A DNA stretch of 14,755 bases from CAZDHT01 sp964505325 (lineage in GTDB: Bacteria > Planctomycetota > PUPC01), in NCBI GenBank assembly GCA_964505325.1, contig CAZDHT010000118.1, positions 1 to 14,755 on the forward strand, written 5' to 3'. Below the pieces are notes generated by a model, which was not told the origin of the DNA, ran no database searches, and worked only from the letters and a program-made list of their open reading frames with translations. Of the stretch, positions 1 to 6,257 are shown one piece after another. Numbering within the stretch: position 1 is the stretch's first letter; every line of letters begins with the position of its first letter. Both the position numbers and the translations under genes were made by a program.

Positions 1-41
1 GTTCTGCGAACCGGCGCCTTTTTCAACGGGCTGCTGACCAT
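1..41 (-). CDS. possible 5' end of a gene truncated by the window edge
   Basis: On the minus strand an ATG at 41 opens a frame (MVSSPLKKAPVRR) that runs off the window 18 nt downstream of the plsC stop. Same-strand placement and the short gap suggest the next gene of a cmk-plsC operon. In other bacteria this position often holds rpsA or ispH, but these 13 residues match neither start that I know. The ribosome-binding site is weak (GGCGAG upstream). It could be chance, so no function is assigned. Confidence 0.3.
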   Translation of the reverse strand, partial: MVSSPLKKAPVRR

Positions 42-59
42 TATAGTCTCGCCGATACC

Positions 60-689
60 CTAAGGCAAGCGCCGCAGCTTCCGGAGCAGAAAAGAGAACT
101 CTCGGCCCACCCGATCTGCCGCCTCCCGATCCGTCAGCCCGTCGAATTCCTCCGGCGGGATGACCGGCCCGTACATGACCCGAATCCGCCCGGGTCTCGG
201 CAGCGCCCGCCACCTTGACCACACCCGGTGAGCCCCATCCAGCGCCACCGGAATCACCGGCACGCTCGCCTTCCCGACCAGCAACTTGAACCCGCCCTTG
301 ACCCGCTGGAGTTCGCCGTCCGGGGTACGCGTACCCTCGGGAAACATCACCACGATCTCGCCCGATTGAAGGTGCCGGATCGCCAGGCGTATCGAACCCC
401 TGTCCGGCCGGCCCCGCTTCACGGGGAACACTCCCAGCAGGCGGATCAGCCCCCCGAACACCGGGTTCGTGAAGAGAGTGAGGCGCGCCATGTAGAGCAG
501 CCGACGGGGCGAAAAGGCACCGATCAGCACCGGGTCCAGGTAGCTCTGGTGATTGGAGAGCAGCAGCGCCCCACCGTGCTCGGGCACGTTGCCCTGGCCA
601 TAGGCGCGGGGGCGGAAGAAGACGCTGAGGAACACCCGGACAATGAACCTGGAAGCCCCGTAGAACCCCGCCCGCCACCTACTGACCAC
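60..689 (-). CDS. plsC: 1-acyl-sn-glycerol-3-phosphate acyltransferase (PlsC family)
   Basis: This enzyme transfers an acyl chain to the sn-2 position of lysophosphatidic acid to make phosphatidic acid, at the cytoplasmic face of the inner membrane. The 209-residue length is typical of small PlsC proteins. The catalytic HX4D motif is NHQSYLDP (H47, D52). Motif II is GVFPVKRG (86-93), motif III is FPEGTRT (116-122), and VPVIPV (143-148) is motif IV. A hydrophobic N-terminal stretch (about 8-25) probably anchors it. The start is GTG at 689, with AAGGGG seven bases upstream. The gene overlaps the 3' end of cmk by 11 bp, so translation is probably coupled. A cmk-plsC pair is a known arrangement in many bacteria. 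The family call is firm; the precise acyl acceptor is inferred. Confidence 0.95.
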   Translation of the reverse strand: MVSRWRAGFYGASRFIVRVFLSVFFRPRAYGQGNVPEHGGALLLSNHQSYLDPVLIGAFSPRRLLYMARLTLFTNPVFGGLIRLLGVFPVKRGRPDRGSIRLAIRHLQSGEIVVMFPEGTRTPDGELQRVKGGFKLLVGKASVPVIPVALDGAHRVWSRWRALPRPGRIRVMYGPVIPPEEFDGLTDREAADRVGREFSFLLRKLRRLP

Positions 690-1365
690 CGAACAGCCCC
701 TTCTTGGTCAGGACGGAAATAATGGCGTCGATGACCTGCTCGACGCTCAGGTCTGACGAATCGATGTACACCGCGTCGTCCGCTCTCCGGAGCGGCGACG
801 CCGCCCGTTCCGAATCGCGCTGGTCGCGCAGGATGACCTGTTTCTTGAGCTCTTCAAGCGAGATGGTGTCGCCTTTGGCAACGTGCTCTTCGTGTCGTCG
901 CCCGGCGCGCTCGTCGGCGGAAGCGTCCAGATAGAACTTCGCGGGCGAGTCCTGGAAAACGACCGTCCCCATGTCGCGCCCTTCGGCCACGAGCGGCCCG
1001 CGAGCCCCCGCCTGCCGTTGCAGCTCGACCATCCGCTCCCGAACGCCCGGCGTCTGCGATGGATGGAACACGTTGTTTGTCACTTCGAGCGAGCGGATCT
1101 CCGAACTCACGTCTTCGCCATCGAGCAGCACCCTCGGGTTGCCGGGCGGCCCGACGAGTTGGATGTCGCACGACCGCGCCACGCGCGTCAGCGCGTCCGG
1201 GTCTTCCATATCCGCTTTCTCGCGGAGCGCCTTCAGCGTGACCGCCCGGTACATCGCCCCCGTGTCGAGATACCGGAACCCGAGGCGTGCGGCGAGCCCC
1301 CGAGCCACCACGCTCTTCCCCGCGCCGACAGGGCCGTCAATCGCTATGACCAGATCAGTTCGCAT
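679..1365 (-). CDS. cmk: cytidylate (CMP/dCMP) kinase
   Basis: Cmk phosphorylates CMP and dCMP with ATP in cytoplasmic pyrimidine nucleotide salvage. The P-loop is GPVGAGKS (residues 11-18) after IAID. LDTGAMYRA follows at about 34-42 and is characteristic of the CMP-binding region. AEGRDMGTVVF is the conserved central motif, and the C-terminal RDQRDSERAASPLRRADDA segment carries the conserved Arg/Asp residues of the lid and CMP site. The length (228 aa) is normal. ATG at 1365 is the natural start because the P-loop begins ten residues later as in homologues. No purine-rich ribosome-binding site is visible in the bases before it. A good promoter lies so close that the mRNA would be nearly leaderless. 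The gene overlaps plsC downstream and follows pcm by 45 bp. Confidence 0.97.
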   Translation of the reverse strand: MRTDLVIAIDGPVGAGKSVVARGLAARLGFRYLDTGAMYRAVTLKALREKADMEDPDALTRVARSCDIQLVGPPGNPRVLLDGEDVSSEIRSLEVTNNVFHPSQTPGVRERMVELQRQAGARGPLVAEGRDMGTVVFQDSPAKFYLDASADERAGRRHEEHVAKGDTISLEELKKQVILRDQRDSERAASPLRRADDAVYIDSSDLSVEQVIDAIISVLTKKGLFGGQ

Positions 1366-1375
1366 GGCAAAGACT

Positions 1376-1403
1376 ATTCTAGCCGGCGCGCGCTGCCAGT
1401 CAA
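1376..1403 (-). promoter_or_regulatory. sigma-70-type promoter for cmk-plsC
   Basis: Read on the minus strand, TTGACT (1403-1398) is followed after 16 nt by TAGAAT (1381-1376). Both hexamers are close to consensus. The expected transcription start is near 1369, only about four bases before the cmk ATG at 1365, which would make the mRNA almost leaderless. The element fills the gap between the pcm stop and the cmk start. Confidence 0.6.
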
Positions 1404-1410
1404 TCGCGCC

Positions 1411-2061
1411 TTACTGCCCGCCCCAACCCTCCTCGCCGATGAGCTTGACAAAGATGCAGGAGCAGCCGGTCCGTTCGCGAAGCTTGTCCTTGTCACGGGT
1501 GATGATGCTCAGCGTCTGCATGTGCCGGCTGCCTACCGGTATGACCAGGAGCCCGCCGTCGGCGAGCTGCCCGGTGAGAGACGGGGGCGCCTGCGGGGCG
1601 CCCGCCGTCACGATGATGCGATCGTAGGGAGCGTGCTCGGGCCAACCAAGCGTCCCATCGCCGACCCGGATCTGCACGTTGTCGTATCCCTGGCTGCGCA
1701 GGGTCTCCTCCGCGCGCCTGGCCAGCACGCCAACCCGCTCCACCGAAAACACCTCGGCCGCGAGCTTGGCCAGGATTGCCGTCTGGTAGCCGGACCCGGT
1801 GCCGATCTCGAGCACCTTCTCCGGGCCGGCGAGGCGGAGGTACTCGGTCATCAGCGCCACCATGTACGGCTGCGAGATGGTCTGGCCTTCGCCGATCTGA
1901 AGCGGATGGTCATTGTAGGATTCGGGGTGGCCGGCCGGGTCACAGAACAGGTGGCGCGGGACCTCTCGCATGGCGGCGAGGACGCGCTCGTCCCTGATGC
2001 CGCGCGCCGCGATCTCGTACTCGACCATCCGCTCCCGCTGGACCAAGAATGGATCGGACAC
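1411..2061 (-). CDS. pcm: protein-L-isoaspartate(D-aspartate) O-methyltransferase
   Basis: Pcm uses S-adenosylmethionine to methylate isoaspartyl residues that form in ageing proteins, which starts their repair. The 216-aa length is typical. The N-terminal helical part contains the family pattern RGIRDERVLAAMREVPRHLF. The substrate/SAM region IGEGQTISQPYMVALM is followed by SAM motif I, VLEIGTGSGYQTAIL. The acidic motif II (VFSVERV) and the RVGDGTLGWPEHAPYDRIIVT-type post-motif are also present. The start is GTG at 2061, preceded by a strong GGAGG ribosome-binding site eight bases upstream. An in-frame ATG further upstream is separated from it by a stop. The gene lies 29 bp after the PA14/TPR gene on the same strand and is probably cotranscribed with it. 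Confidence 0.96.
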   Translation of the reverse strand: MSDPFLVQRERMVEYEIAARGIRDERVLAAMREVPRHLFCDPAGHPESYNDHPLQIGEGQTISQPYMVALMTEYLRLAGPEKVLEIGTGSGYQTAILAKLAAEVFSVERVGVLARRAEETLRSQGYDNVQIRVGDGTLGWPEHAPYDRIIVTAGAPQAPPSLTGQLADGGLLVIPVGSRHMQTLSIITRDKDKLRERTGCSCIFVKLIGEEGWGGQ

Positions 2062-2090
2062 TCAACACCCCTCCGGCGTGGCCGCAACGG

Positions 2091-4406
2091 TCATGGCCGC
2101 TTGATCCCGAGGGCCTCGAGCCTGGCGCGGGCCGCCTTCGCCTCGTCCGACCGCGGGTGATCCTTGACGATCAGCCGCAGAAGCTTGATGCCCAGGTCCC
2201 GGTCCTTCGACGCCAGTGACGCCCTGGCGGCGACCAGGAGGAACTTCGCCACGCCCTCGCCCTCGATGTACTTGGCGTAGCCCGCCGCCGCCTTCTTCGC
2301 CGCCTCGTGGTACTGCTTATCCAGGAGCAGACCCTCGCACTCGAGCAGCGCCGCCTCCTGCTGGTGGCCGCTCTCCGGATAGTCCTTCTGAATTCGACGA
2401 GCGATTTTCACGGCGTCGGCGCCCAGCCGCTCCTCGACATAGAGCCGACCCGCCAGCACCAGCAGCCCGTCGGCGTGCGGCCCGGCCTTGTTCACGTCGG
2501 CGCACTCGACCGCCTCGCGGATGGCGGATGCACGGTCGCCCTTCGCCAGCGCCACCTTGGCCGCAAACAAAGACCATTCTCCCTCCAGCCGGTCCACCGG
2601 GTGCTCCCAGCCCCACATGTCGAGCATGTCCTGCGCCTCGGTAAACTGCTTCTGCTTCAGGTAACCCTCGATGGACTGCGCGAACGCGCCGCGCCGAACG
2701 CTGTTCACGGCGTACGACCGCTGATAGGTCAGCATGCTTGCCGTCTTCTTGTAGGCCGCGAGGGCGCGGTCGTGGTCGCCCTTGGCCTTGTACACGTCGC
2801 CGAGGCGGAGCTGCGCCAGGCGCACCACGTTGTCCTCGAGCTTGCCATACTGACCGAGGATTTTCTGGTACTCGATTAGCGCCTCGTCCGGCTTCTTGAG
2901 CGCGTAGAGCAAGGTGTCGCCGATCCGTCGGATCAGCTTGGCCTTGTTGACGTCCGTCGACTCCCGCTGCACTGCGGCGCGAAAAACGACCAAGGCGTCC
3001 CGAGGTAGCTTCTTCAGATCCCGCAGCCGCTCGCCCAGGAGCACGGAATAGCGGTAGACCTTCCGACGCACGATGTCGTCTTTCTTGGCGAGGAGCGCGG
3101 CCGCCACATTGATGATCTCCCGGTCCCTGCCCAGGGTGACGAAGAACTCGAGTGCCGCGTCGGCCTGGCCGGCACGCATGGCCTTAAAATCGTAGTCCTT
3201 CACCAGCCGGTAATACCGGGCGGAAGTGTCCAGGCGCTTCTGCCCCCGGCGCCTCAGGCCCTGATGCTCCCAGTCCTCGCCGACCACGATCGCCTGTCGG
3301 ATCCTCGACGCCGCTCCGCCCCGGACAAGAGCAAACGTCACCACGTACTCGCCGGGCAGGAAGTAGACGTGCTCCGGATCGCGCTCCTCGCTCGATGTCC
3401 CGTCCCCGAAAAACCACTTGGCGCGGTAGGGCTTGGACGCCCCGGCGGGCGTCACGTCGGTGAACTTCACCTTGTGCAGGTGGTGCCTCTCGTAGATCAC
3501 TTCGCCATCCGCGCGCCACACCAGGTCGATAGGGATGCGGGAGCCGGCGACCTGAAGCCCGGTCTGCTTGGCCAGGAACACCCCCGGAAACGCTTCGGGA
3601 GGAATCAGGCCAAACCGGCCGCCGGGCGGCTGCCACGCGCCGACGCAGAACTGCACGTCCCGCCCTTCCACGTGGAGATACTCCACCTGATGGGCTCCCG
3701 CCGTCAGGCGCAGGGCAGGTCCGGCGAAGCGCGCGTTCGCGGGGCCCCGCCCCCAGTACGACTTCCGCGAGACGAGCTTGCCATCGACCAGGAAATATGA
3801 CGCATCGTCGGACGTGGTTGCGAACCGGTAACTGCCGTCCTTCGGCACGTGGAGCCATCCGCGGTAAATGCTGACGTAGCCGTCCGACGGGCCGAACAGG
3901 TTGAACCCCTGAAAGATATTCGGGACGAACCAGGTGCCGTAGCTCGGGCCGCTCTTCGCGACCAGCGCGCGCATTTTTGCGAGGGTCCCCACGTCGCCGC
4001 CGTTGAAGCGGCGGGTCTCGACGCCCAGGCCGACCCGTGGCTCCCACTTGCCGGCCGTTGTGTTACGCGGGCCGCCATAGCAGACATGATATTCGTTCAC
4101 GCCGCGGATCATCCGCACGGCGATCCGGGCGCGGTCGCCGGGCCCCATCATAATGACCTTGAAATCGGCAAGACGATTGCCGGACCCGGCGAAGACCTTG
4201 ATGTCCGAGCCGTCCGGCCGCGTGAAGCCCGTGGTGAGGAAATCCGCCGCCAGCACGTCGGACCTGCCAAAGGGGTTCGGATGGCCTTTATCCGGCACGA
4301 ACGTCCGGCGCGCCTTGTACAGCCGATATGTTGCCGCGGCGGAAAGAACATCGGCGGCAAGCAGGCCGACCAAGCAGAGCGCAACGACGAACGTGCGAAG
4401 TCTCAC
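2091..4406 (-). CDS. secreted PA14-PKD-TPR repeat protein, function unknown
   Basis: This 771-residue exported protein has an unusual domain order. A signal peptide covers about 1-25 (short basic start, FVVALCLVGLLAADVLSA core). A region of unknown fold follows (about 45-145). Next is a PA14-like carbohydrate-binding beta domain (about 165-270), including GWLHVPKDGSYRF and SDDASYFLVDGK. A PKD-like domain spans about 325-375, with WFFGDGTSS and an EHVYFLPGEYVVTFALV strand set. The C-terminal half (about 395-771) is helical with TPR/BamD-like repeats such as ALIEYQKIL and ALAAYKKT. I infer envelope-surface sugar binding plus protein-protein scaffolding. I chose GTG at 4406, with GGAG seven bases upstream, because the next upstream ATG (4433) overlaps a promoter -10 box. 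Longer starts at 4433 or 4496 cannot be excluded. It precedes pcm. Confidence 0.82.
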   Translation of the reverse strand: MRLRTFVVALCLVGLLAADVLSAAATYRLYKARRTFVPDKGHPNPFGRSDVLAADFLTTGFTRPDGSDIKVFAGSGNRLADFKVIMMGPGDRARIAVRMIRGVNEYHVCYGGPRNTTAGKWEPRVGLGVETRRFNGGDVGTLAKMRALVAKSGPSYGTWFVPNIFQGFNLFGPSDGYVSIYRGWLHVPKDGSYRFATTSDDASYFLVDGKLVSRKSYWGRGPANARFAGPALRLTAGAHQVEYLHVEGRDVQFCVGAWQPPGGRFGLIPPEAFPGVFLAKQTGLQVAGSRIPIDLVWRADGEVIYERHHLHKVKFTDVTPAGASKPYRAKWFFGDGTSSEERDPEHVYFLPGEYVVTFALVRGGAASRIRQAIVVGEDWEHQGLRRRGQKRLDTSARYYRLVKDYDFKAMRAGQADAALEFFVTLGRDREIINVAAALLAKKDDIVRRKVYRYSVLLGERLRDLKKLPRDALVVFRAAVQRESTDVNKAKLIRRIGDTLLYALKKPDEALIEYQKILGQYGKLEDNVVRLAQLRLGDVYKAKGDHDRALAAYKKTASMLTYQRSYAVNSVRRGAFAQSIEGYLKQKQFTEAQDMLDMWGWEHPVDRLEGEWSLFAAKVALAKGDRASAIREAVECADVNKAGPHADGLLVLAGRLYVEERLGADAVKIARRIQKDYPESGHQQEAALLECEGLLLDKQYHEAAKKAAAGYAKYIEGEGVAKFLLVAARASLASKDRDLGIKLLRLIVKDHPRSDEAKAARARLEALGIKRP

Positions 4407-4431
4407 TCTGAAGCTCCGACAGGTGTTGGGC

Positions 4432-4460
4432 ATGATACAGCGTGCGGGCGCAACATTCAA
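4432..4460 (-). promoter_or_regulatory. candidate promoter for the PA14/PKD/TPR gene
   Basis: On the minus strand TTGAAT (4460-4455) and TATCAT (4437-4432) are separated by 17 nt. Transcription would start near 4425. That leaves an 18-nt leader containing GGAG and then the GTG start at 4406. Promoter, ribosome-binding site and signal peptide agree on this start, although the hexamers alone would be weak evidence. Confidence 0.45.
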
Positions 4461-4525
4461 GCATCGGAGCGCGGAGCAGCGGTGCCCCGGTTTCACTTAC
4501 TTCGACGACGCGCCCCGGCCGCCGG

Positions 4526-4571
4526 GAACTGGTACTTTTCTGGGACAGGTGTCGCCGAAAAGTACCAGTTC
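4526..4571. repeat. REP/MITE-like perfect inverted repeat
   Basis: Two perfect 15-nt arms (GAACTGGTACTTTTC at 4526-4540 and its reverse complement at 4557-4571) flank a 16-nt loop. The loop itself contains the mini-hairpin GACA-GG-TGTC (4544-4553) and the motif GGGACAG (4542-4548). A stem this perfect, placed between two divergent genes and with no T-run, looks more like a dispersed palindromic element than a terminator. The GGGACAG core recurs in two other palindromic elements of this window. Confidence 0.65.
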
Positions 4572-4734
4572 GTGGTTGATGAACGCGGTAGTCGCCCGGC
4601 TTCAGAATATCAACCCGCTTCTGAGGCAGCAGTTCCGCGCGGCCGGCGAAAAGATGACTCAAGTCGTCGGACAACTGCGCCGATAGAAGAACAGAGGGGT
4701 TGGCCGGCGAGATTGGTGCGCGATCCACGATACG

Positions 4735-4746
4735 GGTGCGCGCACC
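4735..4746. promoter_or_regulatory. 12-bp palindrome upstream of the J-domain gene, possible operator
   Basis: GGTGCGCGCACC is a perfect 12-bp dyad ending 15 bp before the ATG at 4762. Its half GGTGCGCG also occurs 20 bp upstream (4715-4722), two helical turns away. The position suits an operator or an mRNA hairpin, but GC-rich palindromes of this size arise by chance in such DNA. Confidence 0.25.
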
Positions 4747-4761
4747 GAGGGCCCGAGACCG

Positions 4762-5292
4762 ATGCAGCGGATCGAGTACGACCCGTGCAGCGACTACTAT
4801 GAACACCTGGCGGCGCTGCCGCACGCGACTCCTGCGGAACTCCTCCGCGCCTATCGCGCCGCCGTGAAGCAACACCATCCCGACGCCGGCGGCGATCCGT
4901 CCGGCCGGAAGCTCCGCGCCGTGTGTGAGGCCTACTCCGTGCTGGGCGACTCCGCCAAGCGTGCCTACTACAACGCCTCTCGGAACCGGTTTGGAGGGCC
5001 TGTGGCGTACCCGGCAAGACGCCGCCGGCGGCGGCGCAGGCCGCCGCGGGTCCGGCGGGTTGCTGCGATTGCGGCGATGGCGCTTGTCACCGTGGTCGGC
5101 GTGCTGCTGCTCGCCGCCGTGGTGGCCGGTCTGAACAAGAGGATCTCAGGACGGTCCCGCGCCGACCACGATCGGGGCAACACGGAACACGCATCGCGGC
5201 ACTTGAACCGTGAATCCGGCCCTTCAGGCGGCGTCAGGTTCGGCTATGCCACGCCGCTCGAACCGCACACGGCGCCCGATTCAGAGTATTGA
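4762..5292 (+). CDS. membrane-anchored J-domain (DnaJ-like) protein
   Basis: This is a 176-residue J-domain protein. The J domain is N-terminal (about 10-70). It has helix II LLRAYRAAVKQH, the diagnostic HPD tripeptide at 39-41 (QHHPDAGGD), and helix III CEAYSVLGDSAKRAYY. By family knowledge HPD stimulates the ATPase of a DnaK partner. A strongly basic linker follows (R86-R99, including eight consecutive Arg). One transmembrane helix (about 100-124) and a hydrophilic 50-residue tail come next. There is no Gly/Phe region or zinc finger, so this is a class C J protein tethered to the inner membrane. The poly-Arg block before the helix predicts the J domain in the cytoplasm. GAGG lies 11 bases before the ATG. 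Its stop overlaps or abuts the DprA-like gene, so coupling is likely. Client and partner are unknown. Confidence 0.88.
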   Translation: MQRIEYDPCSDYYEHLAALPHATPAELLRAYRAAVKQHHPDAGGDPSGRKLRAVCEAYSVLGDSAKRAYYNASRNRFGGPVAYPARRRRRRRRPPRVRRVAAIAAMALVTVVGVLLLAAVVAGLNKRISGRSRADHDRGNTEHASRHLNRESGPSGGVRFGYATPLEPHTAPDSEY

Positions 5293-5315
5293 CCGTTGCA
5301 TCCACAGGGCGCTCG

Positions 5316-6242
5316 GTGACCGAAGACATCGCATATTGGATCGCCTTGTCCAGCCTGCCCGGCATCGGGCCGGTGACGTTCCACCGGCTGTGCGAGCGGT
5401 TCGGCACGCCGGAGAACGTGTTCCGCGCCGCCCGCGCGGAGCCTGACCGGCCGCGCAGGCTCCGGGCCGAGACCGTCGCCGCGCTCCGGCAGGGTGACCG
5501 CCATCTCAGCGCCGCACGCAAGACAGCCCGCGAACTCGACCGCGACGGCTTCGATGCCGTCACCTTCGCAGAGGCAACGTACCCCGCGCCTCTGCGCGAT
5601 CTCAAAGACGCGCCCGCGGTTCTCTACACGCGCGGGCGGCTGCCCGGTCCGGACGCGCGCACGTTTTCCGTCGCCGGCTCGACCTATCCATCCGCCAGGG
5701 GCGCCAACATCGCCCGCTCCGCCGGCCGCGAGCTGGCAGAGGCCGGCTGGACGGTCGTCAGCGGGTACGCCCTGGGCATCGACTCCGCCGCTCACGCCGG
5801 CGCGCTGGAAGAGGGAGGCCGCACCGTCCTCGTGCTGCCGATGGGAATCCGCACCTTTGAGCTTCGTCCCGAGCTCGAGCGTTTCCGAGATGAGCTGGGC
5901 GGCCGGATGGTGCTGATCTCGGAGCGCCCGCCGAACGAGGCGTGGTCCTCCCGAGGCGCGGTACTGCGCGATCGCATCATTGCGGCGCTGGGGCGGGCGC
6001 TGTTGGTGGTTGAAGCGCGGCCGGACAGCGGTACAATGATCACGTTCCGCCACGCGCTCAGGCTCGGCCGGCCGGCATACGTGGTGAAGTACCGCCGCTC
6101 GCCGCCGGGCGCCTCGGGCAACCGGCTGGCGATCCGCTCCGGAGGGCTGCCGGTCGAGAGTATGAAGGCCCTGCGAGACATCGCGCGTGCGCCCGAGCTG
6201 CCCGCGGCGCTGCCGCGTGCCGCTCAGGGCGAGTTGTTCTGA
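5316..6242 (+). CDS. dprA: DprA/Smf-like DNA-processing protein with altered motifs
   Basis: DprA binds single-stranded DNA and loads RecA during transformation. The protein has an N-terminal helix-hairpin-helix/SAM-like region (LPGIGPVTFHRLCERFGTPENVF, about 14-37) and a Rossmann-like DprA domain. That domain includes AGRELAEAGWTVVSGYALGIDSAAHAGAL (about 136-164), VLPMGI, LISERPP, RIIAALGRALLVVEA and SGTMITFRHALRLGRP. The usual GSR is GST (121-123), and the usual FPRRNRIIAGL loop is AVLRDRIIAAL, so basic DNA-contact residues are substituted. There is no C-terminal winged helix. I prefer GTG at 5316 (308 aa; MTEDIAYWIAL resembles homologue starts). The alternative TTG at 5289 gives 317 aa and overlaps the J-domain stop as TTGA. 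It sits 15 bp before the RNase HII-like gene. Confidence 0.88.
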   Translation: MTEDIAYWIALSSLPGIGPVTFHRLCERFGTPENVFRAARAEPDRPRRLRAETVAALRQGDRHLSAARKTARELDRDGFDAVTFAEATYPAPLRDLKDAPAVLYTRGRLPGPDARTFSVAGSTYPSARGANIARSAGRELAEAGWTVVSGYALGIDSAAHAGALEEGGRTVLVLPMGIRTFELRPELERFRDELGGRMVLISERPPNEAWSSRGAVLRDRIIAALGRALLVVEARPDSGTMITFRHALRLGRPAYVVKYRRSPPGASGNRLAIRSGGLPVESMKALRDIARAPELPAALPRAAQGELF

Positions 6243-6257
6243 AGCCGCGGGGGCCAC

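Larger units (their letters stand above)
4407..4761. other. divergent intergenic region with palindromes
   Basis: This 355-bp stretch separates the divergently transcribed PA14/PKD/TPR gene and J-domain gene. It holds the promoter of the former, a perfect 15-bp inverted repeat (4526-4571), a 35-codon open frame at 4579-4686 of doubtful status, and a 12-bp perfect palindrome (4735-4746) just before the J-domain ribosome-binding site. No convincing -35/-10 pair for the J-domain gene was found. Confidence 0.6.

Noticed and set aside
883..2160. A 425-codon plus-strand frame opposite cmk and pcm
   Set aside because: It is antisense to two firmly identified genes and their promoter, with no domain or ribosome-binding site.
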